Source: Girardinichthys multiradiatus (Eukaryota; Chordata; Actinopteri; Cyprinodontiformes; Goodeidae). Taken from it: a DNA stretch of 64,000 nt. This document shows, one piece after another, positions 46,255 to 57,419 of the stretch. How positions within the stretch are numbered: position 1 is the stretch's first letter; each line of letters begins with the position of its first letter. The stretch spans positions 39,556,914 through 39,620,913 of the forward strand of contig NC_061794.1 in assembly GCF_021462225.1 (NCBI RefSeq), given 5' to 3'. The translations under genes and the position numbers were made by a program. The notes beneath the pieces were generated by a model. That model saw only the letters and a program-made list of their open reading frames with translations, did no database searches and was not told where the DNA came from.

Positions 46255-47865
46255 CAGGTCCTTCTCAAAATATTAGCATATTGTGATAAAGTTAATCATT
46301 TTCCATAATGTAATGATGAAAATTTAACATTCATATATTTTAGATTCATTGCACACTAACTGAAATATTTCAGGTCTTTTATTGTCTTAATACGGATGAT
46401 TTTGGCATACAGCTCATGAAAACCCAAAATTCCTATCTCACAAAATTAGCATATCATTAAAAGGGTCTCTAAACGAGCTATGAACCTAATCATCTGAATC
46501 AACGAGTTAACTCTAAACACCTGCAAAAGATTCCTGAGGCCTTTAAAACTCCCAGCCTGGTTCATCACTCAAAACCCCAATCATGGGTAAGACTGCCGAC
46601 CTGACTGCTGTCCAGAAGGCCACTATTGACACCCTCAAGCAAGAGGGTAAGACACAGAAAGAAATTTCTGAACGAATAGGCTGTTCCCAGAGTGCTGTAT
46701 CAAGGCACCTCAGTGGGAAGTCTGTGGGAAGGAAAAGGTGTGGCAGAAAACGCTGCACAACGAGAAGAGGTGACCGGACCCTGAGGAAGATTGTGGAGAA
46801 GGGCCGATTCCAGACCTTGGGGGACCTGCGGAAGCAGTGGACTGAGTCTGGAGTAGAAACATCCAGAGCCACCGTGCACAGGCGTGTGCAGGAAATGGGC
46901 TACAGGTGCCGCATTCCCCAGGTCAAGCCACTTTTGAACCAGAAACAGCGGCAGAAGCGCCTGACCTGGGCTACAGAGAAGCAGCACTGGACTGTTGCTC
47001 AGTGGTCCAAAGTACTTTTTTCGGATGAAAGCAAATTCTGCATGTCATTCAGAAATCAAGGTGCCAGAGTCTGGAGGAAGACTGGGGAGAAGGAAATGCC
47101 AAAATGCCAGAAGTCCAGTGTCAAGTACCCACAGTCAGTAATGGTCTGGGGTGCCGTGTCAGCTGCTGGTGTTGGTCCACTGTGTTTTATCAAGGGCAGG
47201 GTCAATGCAGCTAGCTATCAGGAGATTTTGGAGCACTTCATGCTTCCATCTGCTGAAAAGCTTTATGGAGATGAAGATTTCATTTTTCAGCACGACCTGG
47301 CACCTGCTCACAGTGCCAAAACCACTGGTAAATGGTTTACTGACCATGGTATCACTGTGCTCAATTGGCCTGCCAACTCTCCTGACCTGAACCCCATAGA
47401 GAATCTGTGGGATATTGTGAAGATAACGTTGAGAGACTCAAGACCCAACACTCTGGATGAGCTAAAGGCCGCTATCGAAGCATCCTGGGCCTCCATAAGA
47501 CCTCAGCAGTGCCACAGGCTGATTGCCTCCATGCCACGCCGCATTGAAGCAGTCATTTCTGCAAAAGGATTCCAGACCAAGTATTGAGTGCATAACTGTA
47601 CATGATTATTTGAAGGTTGACGTTTTTTGTATTAAAAACACTTTTTTTTTTATTGGTCGGATGAAATATGCTAATTTTGTGAGATAGGAATTTTGGGTTT
47701 TCATGAGCTGTATGCCAAAATCATCCGTATTAAGACAATAAAAGACCTGAAATATTTCAGTTATTGTGCAATGAATCTAAAATATATGAATGTTAAATTT
47801 TCATCATTACATTATGGATAATAATGAACTTTATCACAATATGCTAATATTTTGAGAAGGACCTG
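46255..47865 (+). mobile_element. Tc1-like element copy C, 1611 bp, structurally intact
   Basis: Terminal inverted repeats of 200 bases (46255-46454 and 47666-47865) are flanked by TA (46253-46254 and 47866-47867). Each repeat has the outer and inner direct repeats ending TTAGCATAT. The single open frame between them is complete. Of the three family members here, it is the only one with neither a stop nor a deletion. Confidence 0.96.
46583..47587 (+). CDS. Tc1/mariner DD34E transposase, intact (334 aa)
   Basis: This is the transposase that cuts and reinserts the element. The frame runs from MGKTADLTAV to GFQTKY. Residues 1-110 hold paired-type helix-turn-helix DNA-binding motifs (ISERIGCSQSAVSRHL) and basic stretches (GRKRCTTRRGDR). 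A basic linker, KQRQKRL (121-127), may act in nuclear import. The catalytic triad is D148 (FSDES), D238 (FQHDLAPAHS) and E273 (NPIENLW) with 34 residues between D238 and E273. A glycine-containing loop, MVWGAVSAAGVGP, lies between. The length fits the usual 335-345. It differs from copies A and B at R52, R157 and I281, so one of these could still impair it. Expression and activity cannot be judged from sequence. Confidence 0.94.
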   Translation: MGKTADLTAVQKATIDTLKQEGKTQKEISERIGCSQSAVSRHLSGKSVGRKRCGRKRCTTRRGDRTLRKIVEKGRFQTLGDLRKQWTESGVETSRATVHRRVQEMGYRCRIPQVKPLLNQKQRQKRLTWATEKQHWTVAQWSKVLFSDESKFCMSFRNQGARVWRKTGEKEMPKCQKSSVKYPQSVMVWGAVSAAGVGPLCFIKGRVNAASYQEILEHFMLPSAEKLYGDEDFIFQHDLAPAHSAKTTGKWFTDHGITVLNWPANSPDLNPIENLWDIVKITLRDSRPNTLDELKAAIEASWASIRPQQCHRLIASMPRRIEAVISAKGFQTKY

Positions 47866-48394
47866 TATATAGTTAACTTGCTAAAGTTAATAAAGTTTAA
47901 AACCCGCTGGGTTGAAGCTGTTCAGAGTTTGTGCTCTTAGCGTAAGTCCGAAACAGAAAACAACATTTATGTGGATGGCCATGTCTTGGTTTGCTGTACT
48001 CATTCATTTCTCATATGATGGACTGAAAAGTGCTCTATGTGCTCTATAAGCTTGGGACATTGTTTTATAACCTAACCCTGTTTTAAATTTCTCCACAACT
48101 TTCACCCTGACCTGTCTGATGTGTTTTGTGGTCTACATGATGCTGTTTGTACTCTGATGTTCTCTATCAAACCTCTGAGGCCTGCACAAAACACTTGCAT
48201 TTATACTGATATTAAATAAAACTCATATTACAATTACTAAAACTTGTTTGGATGAAATCTGAATCTTTTTGTTTACAATAGATGTTATTTTACATACTGG
48301 CAAATTAAACTGAAATTGCAAGGCTTGTATTATAACTAGTTAAGTTATATAACTATAACTTAACCTGTTAAGGTTGTCAGGCTTAACAGGTTAA

Positions 48395-48600
48395 ATTGGA
48401 ATGAATGTTTAACTGTCTCTATGACTCGATTGATTTGACTACATTTACTCGGTTAGATTTACTTAAGGAAATACTTCTGAGTAAGTTTACTGTATTATAC
48501 TTTTTACTTGTATGTGAGAAGAAATATTCTGAAGTAATGCTACTTTTACTTGAGTACCATTTCTGGCTACTGTACCCACCATATTTCACTGAGTAAAGAA
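48395..48600. repeat. Relic of an ACTTTTACTTGAGTA-rich repeat
   Basis: The sequence ACTTGTATGTGAG, GCTACTTTTACTTGAGTACC and CTACTGTACCCACC resembles a widespread fish non-autonomous DNA-transposon repeat whose body is made of ACTTGAGTA-like units. Ends are not readable. Confidence 0.45.
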
Positions 48601-48604
48601 CAAA

Positions 48605-50325
48605 CACAATTTAAGGGAAATTGCACCAAGTACGGACACACGTCTGCAGTTCCGGCTGAGCCTGCTGAGTCATTTAGAGGTCAAGTGAACATATATTAAA
48701 AAGCATATATTATCACTGGAAGTGTTTTTGTTCTAATAGAAATTACCTACTGTAAGTATTGGTATTAAAAACCTTATTGCATGAGCAAAATTAGATCTGG
48801 AAATGTGTGTTTCTTTGCCTGAATTTGTTATTTTGTTTTGATGTTGCAGATATATCTATATTTATTATCTATCTCACTACATAATTTCTTACAAATTAAT
48901 TCAGATGTTATGATCAAAAGGTTACTGCTTACTTGAATACTATTTTAACTATTACTATTAGGTTTGTTTAAACTGGCTTGAGATGACATTTAATGTGAAT
49001 TAGTGATACATATATGAACTAAACTAAATAAAATGTAATACTTTGATACCAGCTTGGATCTCCTTCCATAACAAGCTCATGTATCTCTGGAGCCTCTGAT
49101 TGGGACAATGTTCAGCTCCTCTTGGATTCCTCATTATTTGGATTATAGCTTCCCACTGGATTCAGCTCCTTTCTCCAATTCTCTTTAAACTTGATTTAAC
49201 TTGTAATTTGTGGCCAAGTGAAAGGTTCAAATGTAAATAGGAAATGACAAACCTAATGACAGACTTTATTTATCTGTTTTGGAAATCAGGAGTTATTGAT
49301 TTGAGAAAAATATAGATTTTGTGTAATTCATCGTTAAGGGAACTCACTGGTTGCAGTAACTTTATTGCTTCCCTCCCAACACAGTGAATACATGCTGTTA
49401 CTGAGCTTTGAGCAATCTATGTCTGTCTTCATGTGTTTGTGTGTGGTTGAAAGTAATAAAACATTAACCGTTGGTTCCTTATCTGCCTTTGTGTTCTCAA
49501 ACATTATAAAAATCATCATGAAAAAGAGGAACCAGTTTAACGGCTGACTATCAGATCATCCAGAACCATCTGTGGACAAATCAACTAAACTCTGTGAACA
49601 TTTCACCGAGTAGATTTCAAAGACAAACAATCAATTTGTTCCAGATCAAGGACATGTTTTAACTCACACATCCACATTTATACTTTGCAGAGATCGCGTT
49701 ATGATGACACTCCTCACCTTTTTGCAATACATGTGAAAGTTTAAACTAATCATCCATGCAAAGATCTATTTACAGAGGTGTTAGCTACAGGCAGATGTTA
49801 TTTCTTGTGCTGGCTGAGACACCAAATGGTCATGACTGGTTGATACTTTAGACGCAGAGAGAAAGAAAAGTGTGTTAACAGACGTAGATTTTGACAGCTG
49901 TCACTCCTTTGAACAGGAAATAAGATAATGGAGTAAAATATGAGCATTTATGAGAATGGATAGAGGTTTTGGAAATCACCAAGTGATGCAGTCACTAATG
50001 CTTATTTCTAAACAGTTTTCCCATTAGTTACTTTTTCATCCTCTTATCTTTTTAGAGCTTTTTAGCAAAAACAATTTGCTCTCCGCTCTATATTAACACA
50101 CTTCTACCTTTGTGCTTCATTGCTGTGGTGATATGTCTGCTTCGGAACGGCATAATTTGTAAAGCAAAGTACCGTTGTTTGTGTAGCGATTTTCACAAGG
50201 TAACATAAAGTAGCTACTTCACAGGAAAATAAAGGAACAGGGGTAAAGAAAATAGATTAAAATAACCATATTAGCAGTAACTTTTTGGATAAGCTGCAGC
50301 TGCCTGATTGATTTTTCAAAAAGAC
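48605..50325. other. Intergenic stretch with no recognised feature
   Basis: AT-rich sequence with short open frames only. No gene, RNA or repeat ends are recognised apart from the start of the LINE-like stretch described next. Confidence 0.4.
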
Positions 50326-50800
50326 CAGTAAAGTCATCATTACAATAATCTAACATACAAAGAATAAAGTATGCAGCAGTTTTTTGGAATCCTTTCTTGA
50401 CAGAAAACATGTTATTCTGGCAAAGTTGTTAAGACAGTAGTCATCATGTGTATGTAGAAATTTAGGTACGGGCCCTTAACAGCTCTTCCATGCTCTGTGG
50501 TCTTTAGCCTCATTGAGTCTAGTTAAGTGCTGATCTACAAGGTTAGAAGGTGGTGACGAAATGGTTTCTGTCTTTTCTGCATTAGTGGAAATTCTAACCT
50601 ATCCACTCATTGTAATTATGGACACACAACTCACAGTGAGTGCAATTGCGGACACATGGTGACACAGCAATGTAAAGTTGAGTGTCATTAACATATGTGT
50701 TTAGAGAGTACTCTAAAATCTGAGCTAGGGGGCTCATGTAGATTAGATGCAGAATAAAAGTGGCCTTGAGGAATCAAACATTATAATTACCAAATAAGAC
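50240..50800 (-). mobile_element. LINE-like relic, partly homologous to 42.13-42.40 kb
   Basis: On the minus strand, MLDYCNDDFTGLFEKSIRQL then QLIQK matches the conserved LDYCNALFSGL...LQLIQNAAAR block after the reverse transcriptase of L2/CR1-like LINEs. The remainder to about 50.8 kb shares wording with the repeat at 42.13-42.40 kb and is non-coding. Confidence 0.6.
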
Positions 50801-50804
50801 ACAG

Positions 50805-51895
50805 TACTCCTTGATGGTCTATGTATTTTTAAAAATCAACCAAGCAGTCCCATGAGACAAGAGTGGTAACAAACATCAGAACCTTGAAATTGTGGACCTG
50901 TTATCATAAAACTTTGAAACCAACAAACTGTGATCAGCTTAGAGTTTAAGTCGAGAATGAATCAGCATGGGTCAGAAAGGGTGAAAAACAAAATAAAGGA
51001 AAGATTAATGCTAAATAAAGGCTCTTTGCATAAATGTAAAGCCTGTGAGATTGATGAACTGTTCATCCGTATACCATCAAGAAAAAGCAAAGCAATAGGG
51101 TGACACTCAGAGGTTTTAGGCTTGTTTGTACAAGTGGTGATCCATTCATTGCAGCTCTGATTAGTGTTATGTTGACCTGTTATGTCTCCAAATAGCTGCT
51201 GTGACTGTCTCATAGACGTTCGTTTGGTTTCTCGGCATGCTGTGTGAGTTTTCATCTTCATCATGACTGAGAATTGTTTTTGAGTTTTTTGTTTTGAAGA
51301 CATTAGGTTTTCTGCACAGATCAGACAAGTTTCTTTAAAATTTCAGCAACACCACTGCAAAGAGGAACTTAACGGTACCATGGCTAAAATATGCTTAAAC
51401 ATAAACCATCAGCCTTTGTCTTCATTCAGACCTTTAGTTAGCAGGAGTCTTATGCGATCAGATCCAAATAGGAAGTCACAGGTGTAAATGATCCCTCACT
51501 ACTCAGGTATACACAACCTTTGACCAGTATGAACACAAATATCTCCAGAGACACATTACACACTGAAGCCGCAGCTGACTTTTTCTGTTTTCAAGGGTTC
51601 CTTGGTCTTCATCGTGCTTTTTGTTCACAAATGTTCTCTAACAAAGCTCTGAGTAATGTAGGTAACAGGTTCATGAAGGAAACCTCGACTTTCATCTCCC
51701 CAGCAGAACTCTCCAGCTCTTTCTGGTGAATTCCAAGGCATATCCACAGCAGAAGTGATGTATGATCCGTCCAGCAAGTTCCGGTTCTGTACTGGGGTAT
51801 CTTCTTAGTGAGATATACACCAAAAAGCTTCAAACGAGGAATCCAGAACACATCCATATGCCTGACCCCTTTTGATGCTGAGGATCAGCTGCTCT
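50805..51895. other. Intergenic stretch, no confident gene
   Basis: Open frames on the minus strand at 50962-51303 and 51609-51857 have no recognisable domain. A piece near 51600-51660 (CCTTGGTCTTCATCGTGCTT) looks like a scrap of the older Tc1 family in antisense. Confidence 0.4.
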
Positions 51896-51899
51896 GTTT

Positions 51900-52110
51900 T
51901 CAATTCCCCCCAGAGTTCCTCACAATCTCTTAGAAGAAACCCAAGCAGCCAATGGAGGAAACTTATCTCAGCCGCTTGTATCTAGGATTTCGTTCTGTCA
52001 CGGACCAAATCTCATGACTAAAAGTGAGTGTTGAAGTATTGCCGGACCGGTAAATCAAGAGGGTATTTTTTTTTAGCTCAGCTCCTTCTTCATTGTGACA
52101 GATAGTTGCA
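51900..52110 (-). mobile_element. LINE fragment, same family as the 55.8-kb insertion
   Basis: The stretch GAGTTCCTCACAATCTCTTA, CTCAGCCGCTTGTATCTAGG, GACCGGTAAATCAAGAGGG and TTAGCTCAGCTCCTTCTTCA is antisense to a common fish LINE, continuing the reading of the 55.84-56.21 kb piece further into the element. No open frame is left. Confidence 0.6.
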
Positions 52111-52149
52111 ACAAAAGCCCCAGTTCCTCCATACAGTTTCTACTCAATA

Positions 52150-53035
52150 CCAAAGTCCATTAGCACTGGAACTGGAACTGTTCCATCCCCACTGCTGTTC
52201 TCCTATTATAACTGCACCTCACCAGACCTGCCTGTGAAGCATCTTAAGTTTGCAGACAACATTGGTATCGTCAGTATGATCCAGGACAGTGATGAGTTTG
52301 CGCACAGATCGGCTGGTCCACTGGTACAGAAAATACCCCATGGAGCTTAACCTGTACAAGTCTGTGGAGATGAGGATGGACTTCTGGAGAATATTCCCCA
52401 CACTCCCCCCTCTCACCATCCTCAACAACACAGTGTCCACTGTGGACCGCTTCAGATTCTTAGAATTCAAATTTTATTGGGACCTGAGTTGGTCCAAGCA
52501 CAAAGACACAGTCTGGAAGAAGACCCAGTATTTCTTGTGGCAACTTAAGAAGTAATACCCACCTCAGCAGTTTCTGGTCATGTTATTCACCACCAATATT
52601 CTGACTGTCCTGTGCTTGTCCATCACTGTGTGATTTGGCTCAGCCACAGGCAGGAGAGCACCAGACAGCAATGAACAATGAAGCACTGACCTTCCATCCA
52701 TCCAGGACTTGTACCGGTCACGAGTCAGGAAACAGGCAGCTAAACTCTCTGCAGACCCCACACATTCTGGACACAATCTGTCAAAACATTTACCTTCAGG
52801 CAGGAGATACAGGTTGCTACCACAAACAGCCACTATAGAGACAGTTTCTATCCTCAGACTGTTACTACAACTATTATTACAACTAAGAGCCAGAGTACAC
52901 AGAAACTCTACTGGGAAACAATAATAAACACATGAACTTTCAACTTTGGAAAACGAATGTGTGTAGACAGTGCAGTAAAATCCTTTGTCCAAAGCAAACT
53001 TCTCCTAAGGGAGACAAATAAAGATACGTTGACTC
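52150..53035 (+). mobile_element. Decayed LINE 3' half (reverse transcriptase end)
   Basis: Plus-strand translation gives CTSPDLPVKHLKFADN (the FADD-type catalytic block altered to FADN), then frame-shifted matches to the YLG.x.S.DL.W and SIQDLYRSRVRKQAAKLSAD blocks, and PSGRRYRLL near 52.8 kb. It ends near AGACAAATAAAGATACGTTG. The element is the same broad family as the one at 54.17 kb but far more decayed. Confidence 0.78.
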
Positions 53036-53039
53036 TGAA

Positions 53040-54170
53040 ACCAATCCTCATCTGCTTCGCACTGGGCTGCATACCAGTCCACTGCAAGCTGAAAGTCATG
53101 GCTTAAAAACTTAAACAGATCTTAGGATCTACTGGTTAAAAATATTTTTATTTTTATTCTCTCATGCAGAGACGGAAGGTGAAGCCTGATCCATATTTAA
53201 TTATTTGTAATCCTGGTTGGATGCAAATTGGATTGCATTAACAAATCAATAAATTAAGTCTTATATTGGAGAGATTTATCATTTAAGCCCAGTTCCACCT
53301 TCAGAAATGTTTCATTTTGTTTCAAACTTTATTCAAGAACTCTTGAATAAAGAAAAGAGGGGGGAGGGGTATTTTTTTGACCAATAAAATCCAACAGATC
53401 ACATAACACTCCTGGACTCGCTCTCTTTTGCAAATGAGTCCATGTTAAAATTCAGCTAATCTGTTTCTTCAGGACTGTGTGGGAGTGTGTGTTTGATCAG
53501 ATTTCACTGACAGCTGCTGGCTACACGAGCAAACAACTGCCAAACTGCCATCAGACTTTATTTCACATGTTGCTTGACATTTATCACTAAACAGAAACAA
53601 ATGTCATCCAGCAGGGCTTGTTTTTTTTTTTTTTAAGTCAGCAACAAAACCATAGAAACTCTAAAAAAATTATTTTGGTTTGGGAAAAAACTAAATATCT
53701 CAAAGTATGTCTGCACAAAAATGTATATATTTAGAAAAACGAACTGACAAAGTGGGTCCAGTTTATCACTAAGAACATTTTACTGCGTGCTGAAATGTGT
53801 GTTATTGGATTTGTTGTATCCACGCTGCTACTGGAATATATATCAGCTTTGATAAATTAGTCATTTGTCCGGTTCATGAAAAGGATCTCGTTTGGAAATT
53901 ATAAGCATTAGCTTCAGCAGAGAGGACGCTGCTGCCTCAAAGAGACAAAACCACCCCTGAGGTATCTCTGCTGCTGCTGGAAAACCGACTAATAAAACAT
54001 TCTGACCGCATTTTGGATTTTCTGAGCAGATAATTATGCCTGATGTGTTTTGACAAAAAAATCTGTCATCTAACACACTTTTTGTTTATCTTTGGTAAAC
54101 TCTTTACTCTGAGCTTTTAACGATTTTTACAAACAGTTTTTAATAACCTTAGTGATTTTTAAAATAAAGA
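53040..54170. other. Intergenic stretch with no recognised feature
   Basis: AT-rich, with short open frames only. No conserved motif, RNA gene or repeat terminus is recognised. Confidence 0.4.
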
Positions 54171-54173
54171 CTT

Positions 54174-54765
54174 GTGTGTACAAGGGTGAATTTTTCTTTA
54201 ATCCAGATTTATAGACACCATGTCAAAAACGTTTTGTTCTGTGTCTTCTACACTGCCATCATTCAATCTATCCTGACTTCATCCATCTCAGTGTGGTTTG
54301 ATTCATCCACAAAACAGGACAGGTCCAGACTGCAACGAATAATCAGGACTGCAGAGAGAATAATCAGGGCTGACCTTCCCTTCATCCAGGACTTATACAG
54401 GTCTAGGGTCAGGAAAAGAGCTGCTAAAATCTCTGCAGACCCCACACACCCTGCACATAAACTGTTCAGAGTTTTACCTTCAGGCCGCCGCTACAGAGCA
54501 CTGTTCACTAAAACCAGCCGCCACAGAGACAGTTTCTTCCCCCAGGCTGTTTCTCTGTTGAACATTCAATAGAGTACAGAACAACAGCATACAGATGTTG
54601 CAAATGCACCTTTTTATTTATATATGTGTATATTGTACATTGTAAATATGTATATTCTGTAATACAAAAACAAAACCAAAGAGCAAAATGTACCGGAGTC
54701 AAATTCCTTGTTTGAATGTACGAACTTGGCAATAAAGCTGATTCCGATTCTGATTCTGAAATTAA
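54174..54765 (+). mobile_element. 5'-truncated LINE with C-terminus and 3' tail
   Basis: The open stretch to 54572 reads YRHHVKNVLFCVFYTAIIQS, SSISVWFDSSTKQDRSRLQR, IIRTAERIIRADLPFIQDLY, RSRVRKRAAKISADPTHPAH and LPSGRRYRALFTKTSRHRDS. This is the conserved C-terminal end of a fish CR1/L2/Rex1-type LINE. The 3' UTR ends GGCAATAAAGCTGATTCCGA and then GATTCT repeats. The same tail occurs as a short fragment at 16.08 kb. Confidence 0.88.
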
Positions 54766-54769
54766 AAAC

Positions 54770-56335
54770 AGACTTTTTTCTCTTTTCTGTCAATTAGGAT
54801 TAAATGAAGGCACAGCTCTGAACATAAAGCAAAACCTAAACTCTGCTTTAATGCGTGGCATCATGGGAAAATCAAAAGAAAGCTGCCAAGATCATGAAGA
54901 AAACTGTGGACAAACACAAGTTTGGGTCATCATTGAGCACTATTTGCAGATGCCTGAAGGTGCCACTTTCTCCCCTAAAATAATTAGACATGAGTCTAAA
55001 TACCATGGGAATGTCCAGGCATTGTACTATTCAGGAACGAGACAGGTTCTGTGTCCCAAAGATAAACTTGTCTTAATGCAAAATGTGCAAATCAACCCTA
55101 GAACAGAAGCAAAAAATCTTACTGTCCGAAGCTGATAAGGCAGTTCAATTGTCCATGTTGAAATGAGTCCTGTACCAACATGGGCTGAAAGGCCAGTCAG
55201 TGATGAAGAAGCCATCACTCCAGAAGCAATAAACAAAACCTGACTACGGTGCGCAAATGCAGTCAGGGACAAACACATACATTTTTGGAGACTTGTCTTG
55301 TGGTCTGGAAAAGGTTTCTGGCCATTATGACCATCACTACATATTGAGGACAAAGCAGGGAGCTTGAAAGCCTGAGAACACCATCCCAGTTGTGAAGTAC
55401 GAGGGTGGCAGCATTATGTCGTGGGGATGTTTTGTAGCAGGAAGGACTGGTGAGTTTTACAAAATAGATGGGATCATAAGGAAGGAACATTTTGTGGAAA
55501 CATTGAAGGAGCAAATCAGCAAGGAAATTTAAGTTTTGGCGCAAATTGGTTTTCCAAAGGACAGTGGTCCTAATAATATGGCCAAATTGGCTTTATGATA
55601 ATAAAGTCAATGTTTTGGAGTAGCCATCTTAAAGCCCTGATCTTAATTCCAAGTTATCATACAAGCCTGTCTCAGATACTCCAGTTCTTACAGGAGCAAT
55701 GGGTCAAAGTTGCAGCAAACTATTGTGAGAAGTTTGTGGAAGGAGACATTAAACGTTTGACCCAAGCGACACAGGGGGAAAGGCATTTCTACTGATCACT
55801 AAGGAAATGTATGCAAACTTTAGAATTTGGAGAAAGTTAAAATACTCGTCGTCTTCCGCTTTATCCGGGACCGGGTCGCAGGGGCAGCAGACTCAACAGA
55901 CTCAGCAGAGACACCCAGACGTCTCTCTCCCCAGACACCTCTTCCAGCTCCTCCAGGGGGAGCCCAAGGCGTTCCCAGGCCAGCCGAGAGACATAGTCCC
56001 TCCAGCGTGTCCTGGGCCATCCCCTGGGCCTCCTTCCAGTGGGACGTGCCTGGAACACCTCCCGAGGAAGGCGTCCGGGAGGCATCTGGTATAGATGCCC
56101 GAGCCACCTCAACTGGCTCCTCTCGATGTGGAGGAGCAGCGGGTCTACTCCGAGCCTCTCCTGGATGGCCGAGCTCCTCACCCTATCTCTGAGGGAGTGC
56201 CTGGCAACGCTACCAAAGTTAAAATAATTCTCAAAAATGTTCCTCTTTCTAACTGACCTAAAACAGGAAATATTGTATCTGATTTAATGTCAAACAGTGA
56301 GAAAAAAGGTTATGTGTATTTTTTTGCAGCATCTA
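54770..56335 (+). mobile_element. Sleeping Beauty/Tdr1-like Tc1 relic
   Basis: The remnant starts with MGKSKESCQD, continues with VQINPRTEAKNLTV, NTIP.VKYEGGSIMSWGCFVA, GEFYKIDGIIRKEHFVETLK and ends VKVAANYCEKFVEGDIKRLT. These are all blocks of the SB/Tdr1-type transposase and differ from copies A-C. Stops and frameshifts are frequent. The 3' subterminal sequence TAACTGACCTAAAACAGGAA follows after a LINE insertion. The right terminus is eroded near 56.33 kb. Confidence 0.82.
55844..56214 (-). mobile_element. LINE fragment with 11-bp target duplication
   Basis: The minus strand encodes a C-terminal piece: GVDPLLLHIERSQLRWLGHL, RPTGRRPRGWPRTRWRDYVS, RLAWERLGLPLEELEE, a conserved end found in a common fish non-LTR retrotransposon (probably RTE/Rex3-like, not certain). 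It is flanked by a perfect 11-base duplication, AAAGTTAAAAT (55833-55843 and 56215-56225). It lies inside the Sleeping Beauty-like relic and is GC-rich compared with its surroundings. Confidence 0.85.
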
Positions 56336-56339
56336 TCAA

Positions 56340-56565
56340 TATCTGGTTTCAATTGTTTGTCTTAGGTGAGATCTAGACAAACCAACTGGCCACAATGAGA
56401 AGTATGTCTTGACAGGCCAATGTCAGACTTTCAAACAAATAACATCGCACCAGCTTATTACTGGTAGTGGCAGCATCATGCTGTGGGGTTGAAGCGCTGC
56501 CAGCGGTACTGGTGCATCACACAAGATGGATGCAACCTGTCATGATCTGTAGATTTAAAAGACCC
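56340..56565 (+). mobile_element. Tc1-like transposase scrap
   Basis: The wording GGTAGTGGCAGCATCATGCT then GTGGGG gives GSGSIMLWG, a signature of Tc1 catalytic domains. Preceding text resembles the region around the first catalytic residue. It is short and broken. Confidence 0.55.
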
Positions 56566-56569
56566 AAAG

Positions 56570-57400
56570 GATCGAGCTGAGTGTGGAAATTTAACAACAG
56601 CAGAAAATTAAGAAATTACAGACACAGGGACACCAGGAAAACTGGAACCAGGACCAGCAGAGTCCAGCAAAAGAATTATTGTATAATGGGAGTTTTGGCC
56701 CTTTTCCCCTCCTTACACTACCGGGTTTGTTTCTCTCCAGTTCCGGAACCCAACCAGTAAAACCAACAAAGTATTTACCTTGTGAAATAATGAAAAATGG
56801 TTAAGTATAAAATCAAGATTTAAAATAAAATGAATCAGTGTACAAAATATTCCAAAGAACAGATACAGAGTGACATTCACCTTCGATACCGGGCTCCACT
56901 TAGTACATCTAGGATGAGCCAAATGACACCAAGATAAGTGCGCAAGTCCTGCTTTTATCTATGCCTGTTCTTAACCCTCCCAAAGGGGTGCTCTTGTATC
57001 AGTTTATCCTTGACTATGTGTTGCATTTTATGTGATCAGTGGTTATGGTGTGTAAGCGTGCAGCAGTGAGCGGAGTGGTAGATAAGCAACAAGGGCAGAG
57101 AAATTTAATTAGGGCAGCAATGAGATTAGAAAAAGCCACAGAATCATACATCCATAACAGAATCCAGGCAGCAGTGATTGAAAACTGATAGCCTAAATGT
57201 TGAGAAGTGATTGCTGCAGAGGATGAACAGGTGAGTCTAATTAACAGAATGTGGAACAGCCGTAAGGGATGCATAAATGAAAAACTGGGGGCCAAATTAA
57301 CACAAAACTACAGGGAGCATGAGAGCATGCAAAAGACTAACAATCAATCTACACAAAAAAACACTATGTCATCATGACATTACCTAGAAACTTGGATACA
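56570..57400. other. Unclassified repeat-like sequence
   Basis: The part at 57.0-57.38 kb (for example GTAGATAAGCAACAAGGGCA and AACTACAGGGAGCATGAGAG) reads like a decayed interspersed repeat, but I cannot assign it. No gene is supported. Confidence 0.35.
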
Positions 57401-57419
57401 ATTAGAACGAAAATCACCA

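Larger units (their letters stand above)
45306..48240 (-). mobile_element. Older-family Tc1 relic split by a young Tc1 insertion
   Basis: The left part (45306-46160) starts CCTTGTAGAAGTTTTCATAC and contains antisense transposase: CATTGTAGCTCTGGCTATAT, TCCATCTTCCCCATCAACTC, GAGCTGTGGATCACTGCAG and GATTATTGCTCTCC. It resumes at about 47970 with GGATGGCCATGTCTTGG and runs to ACCTCTGAGGCCTGCACAAA near 48190. The break holds about 90 bases of unknown origin on each side of Tc1 copy C. Confidence 0.82.

Noticed and set aside
52564..52992. A 142-codon minus-strand open frame with several cysteines
   Set aside because: It is antisense to the decayed LINE C-terminal region and is a by-product of that sequence.
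54716..55135. A 139-codon open frame that might be taken for a cellular gene
   Set aside because: It begins in the LINE tail and continues into Sleeping Beauty-like transposase remnants, so it is a relic.
55807..56192. Pro/Ser-rich plus-strand open frames over the GC-rich block
   Set aside because: They lie opposite the LINE coding end on the minus strand, which explains the block.
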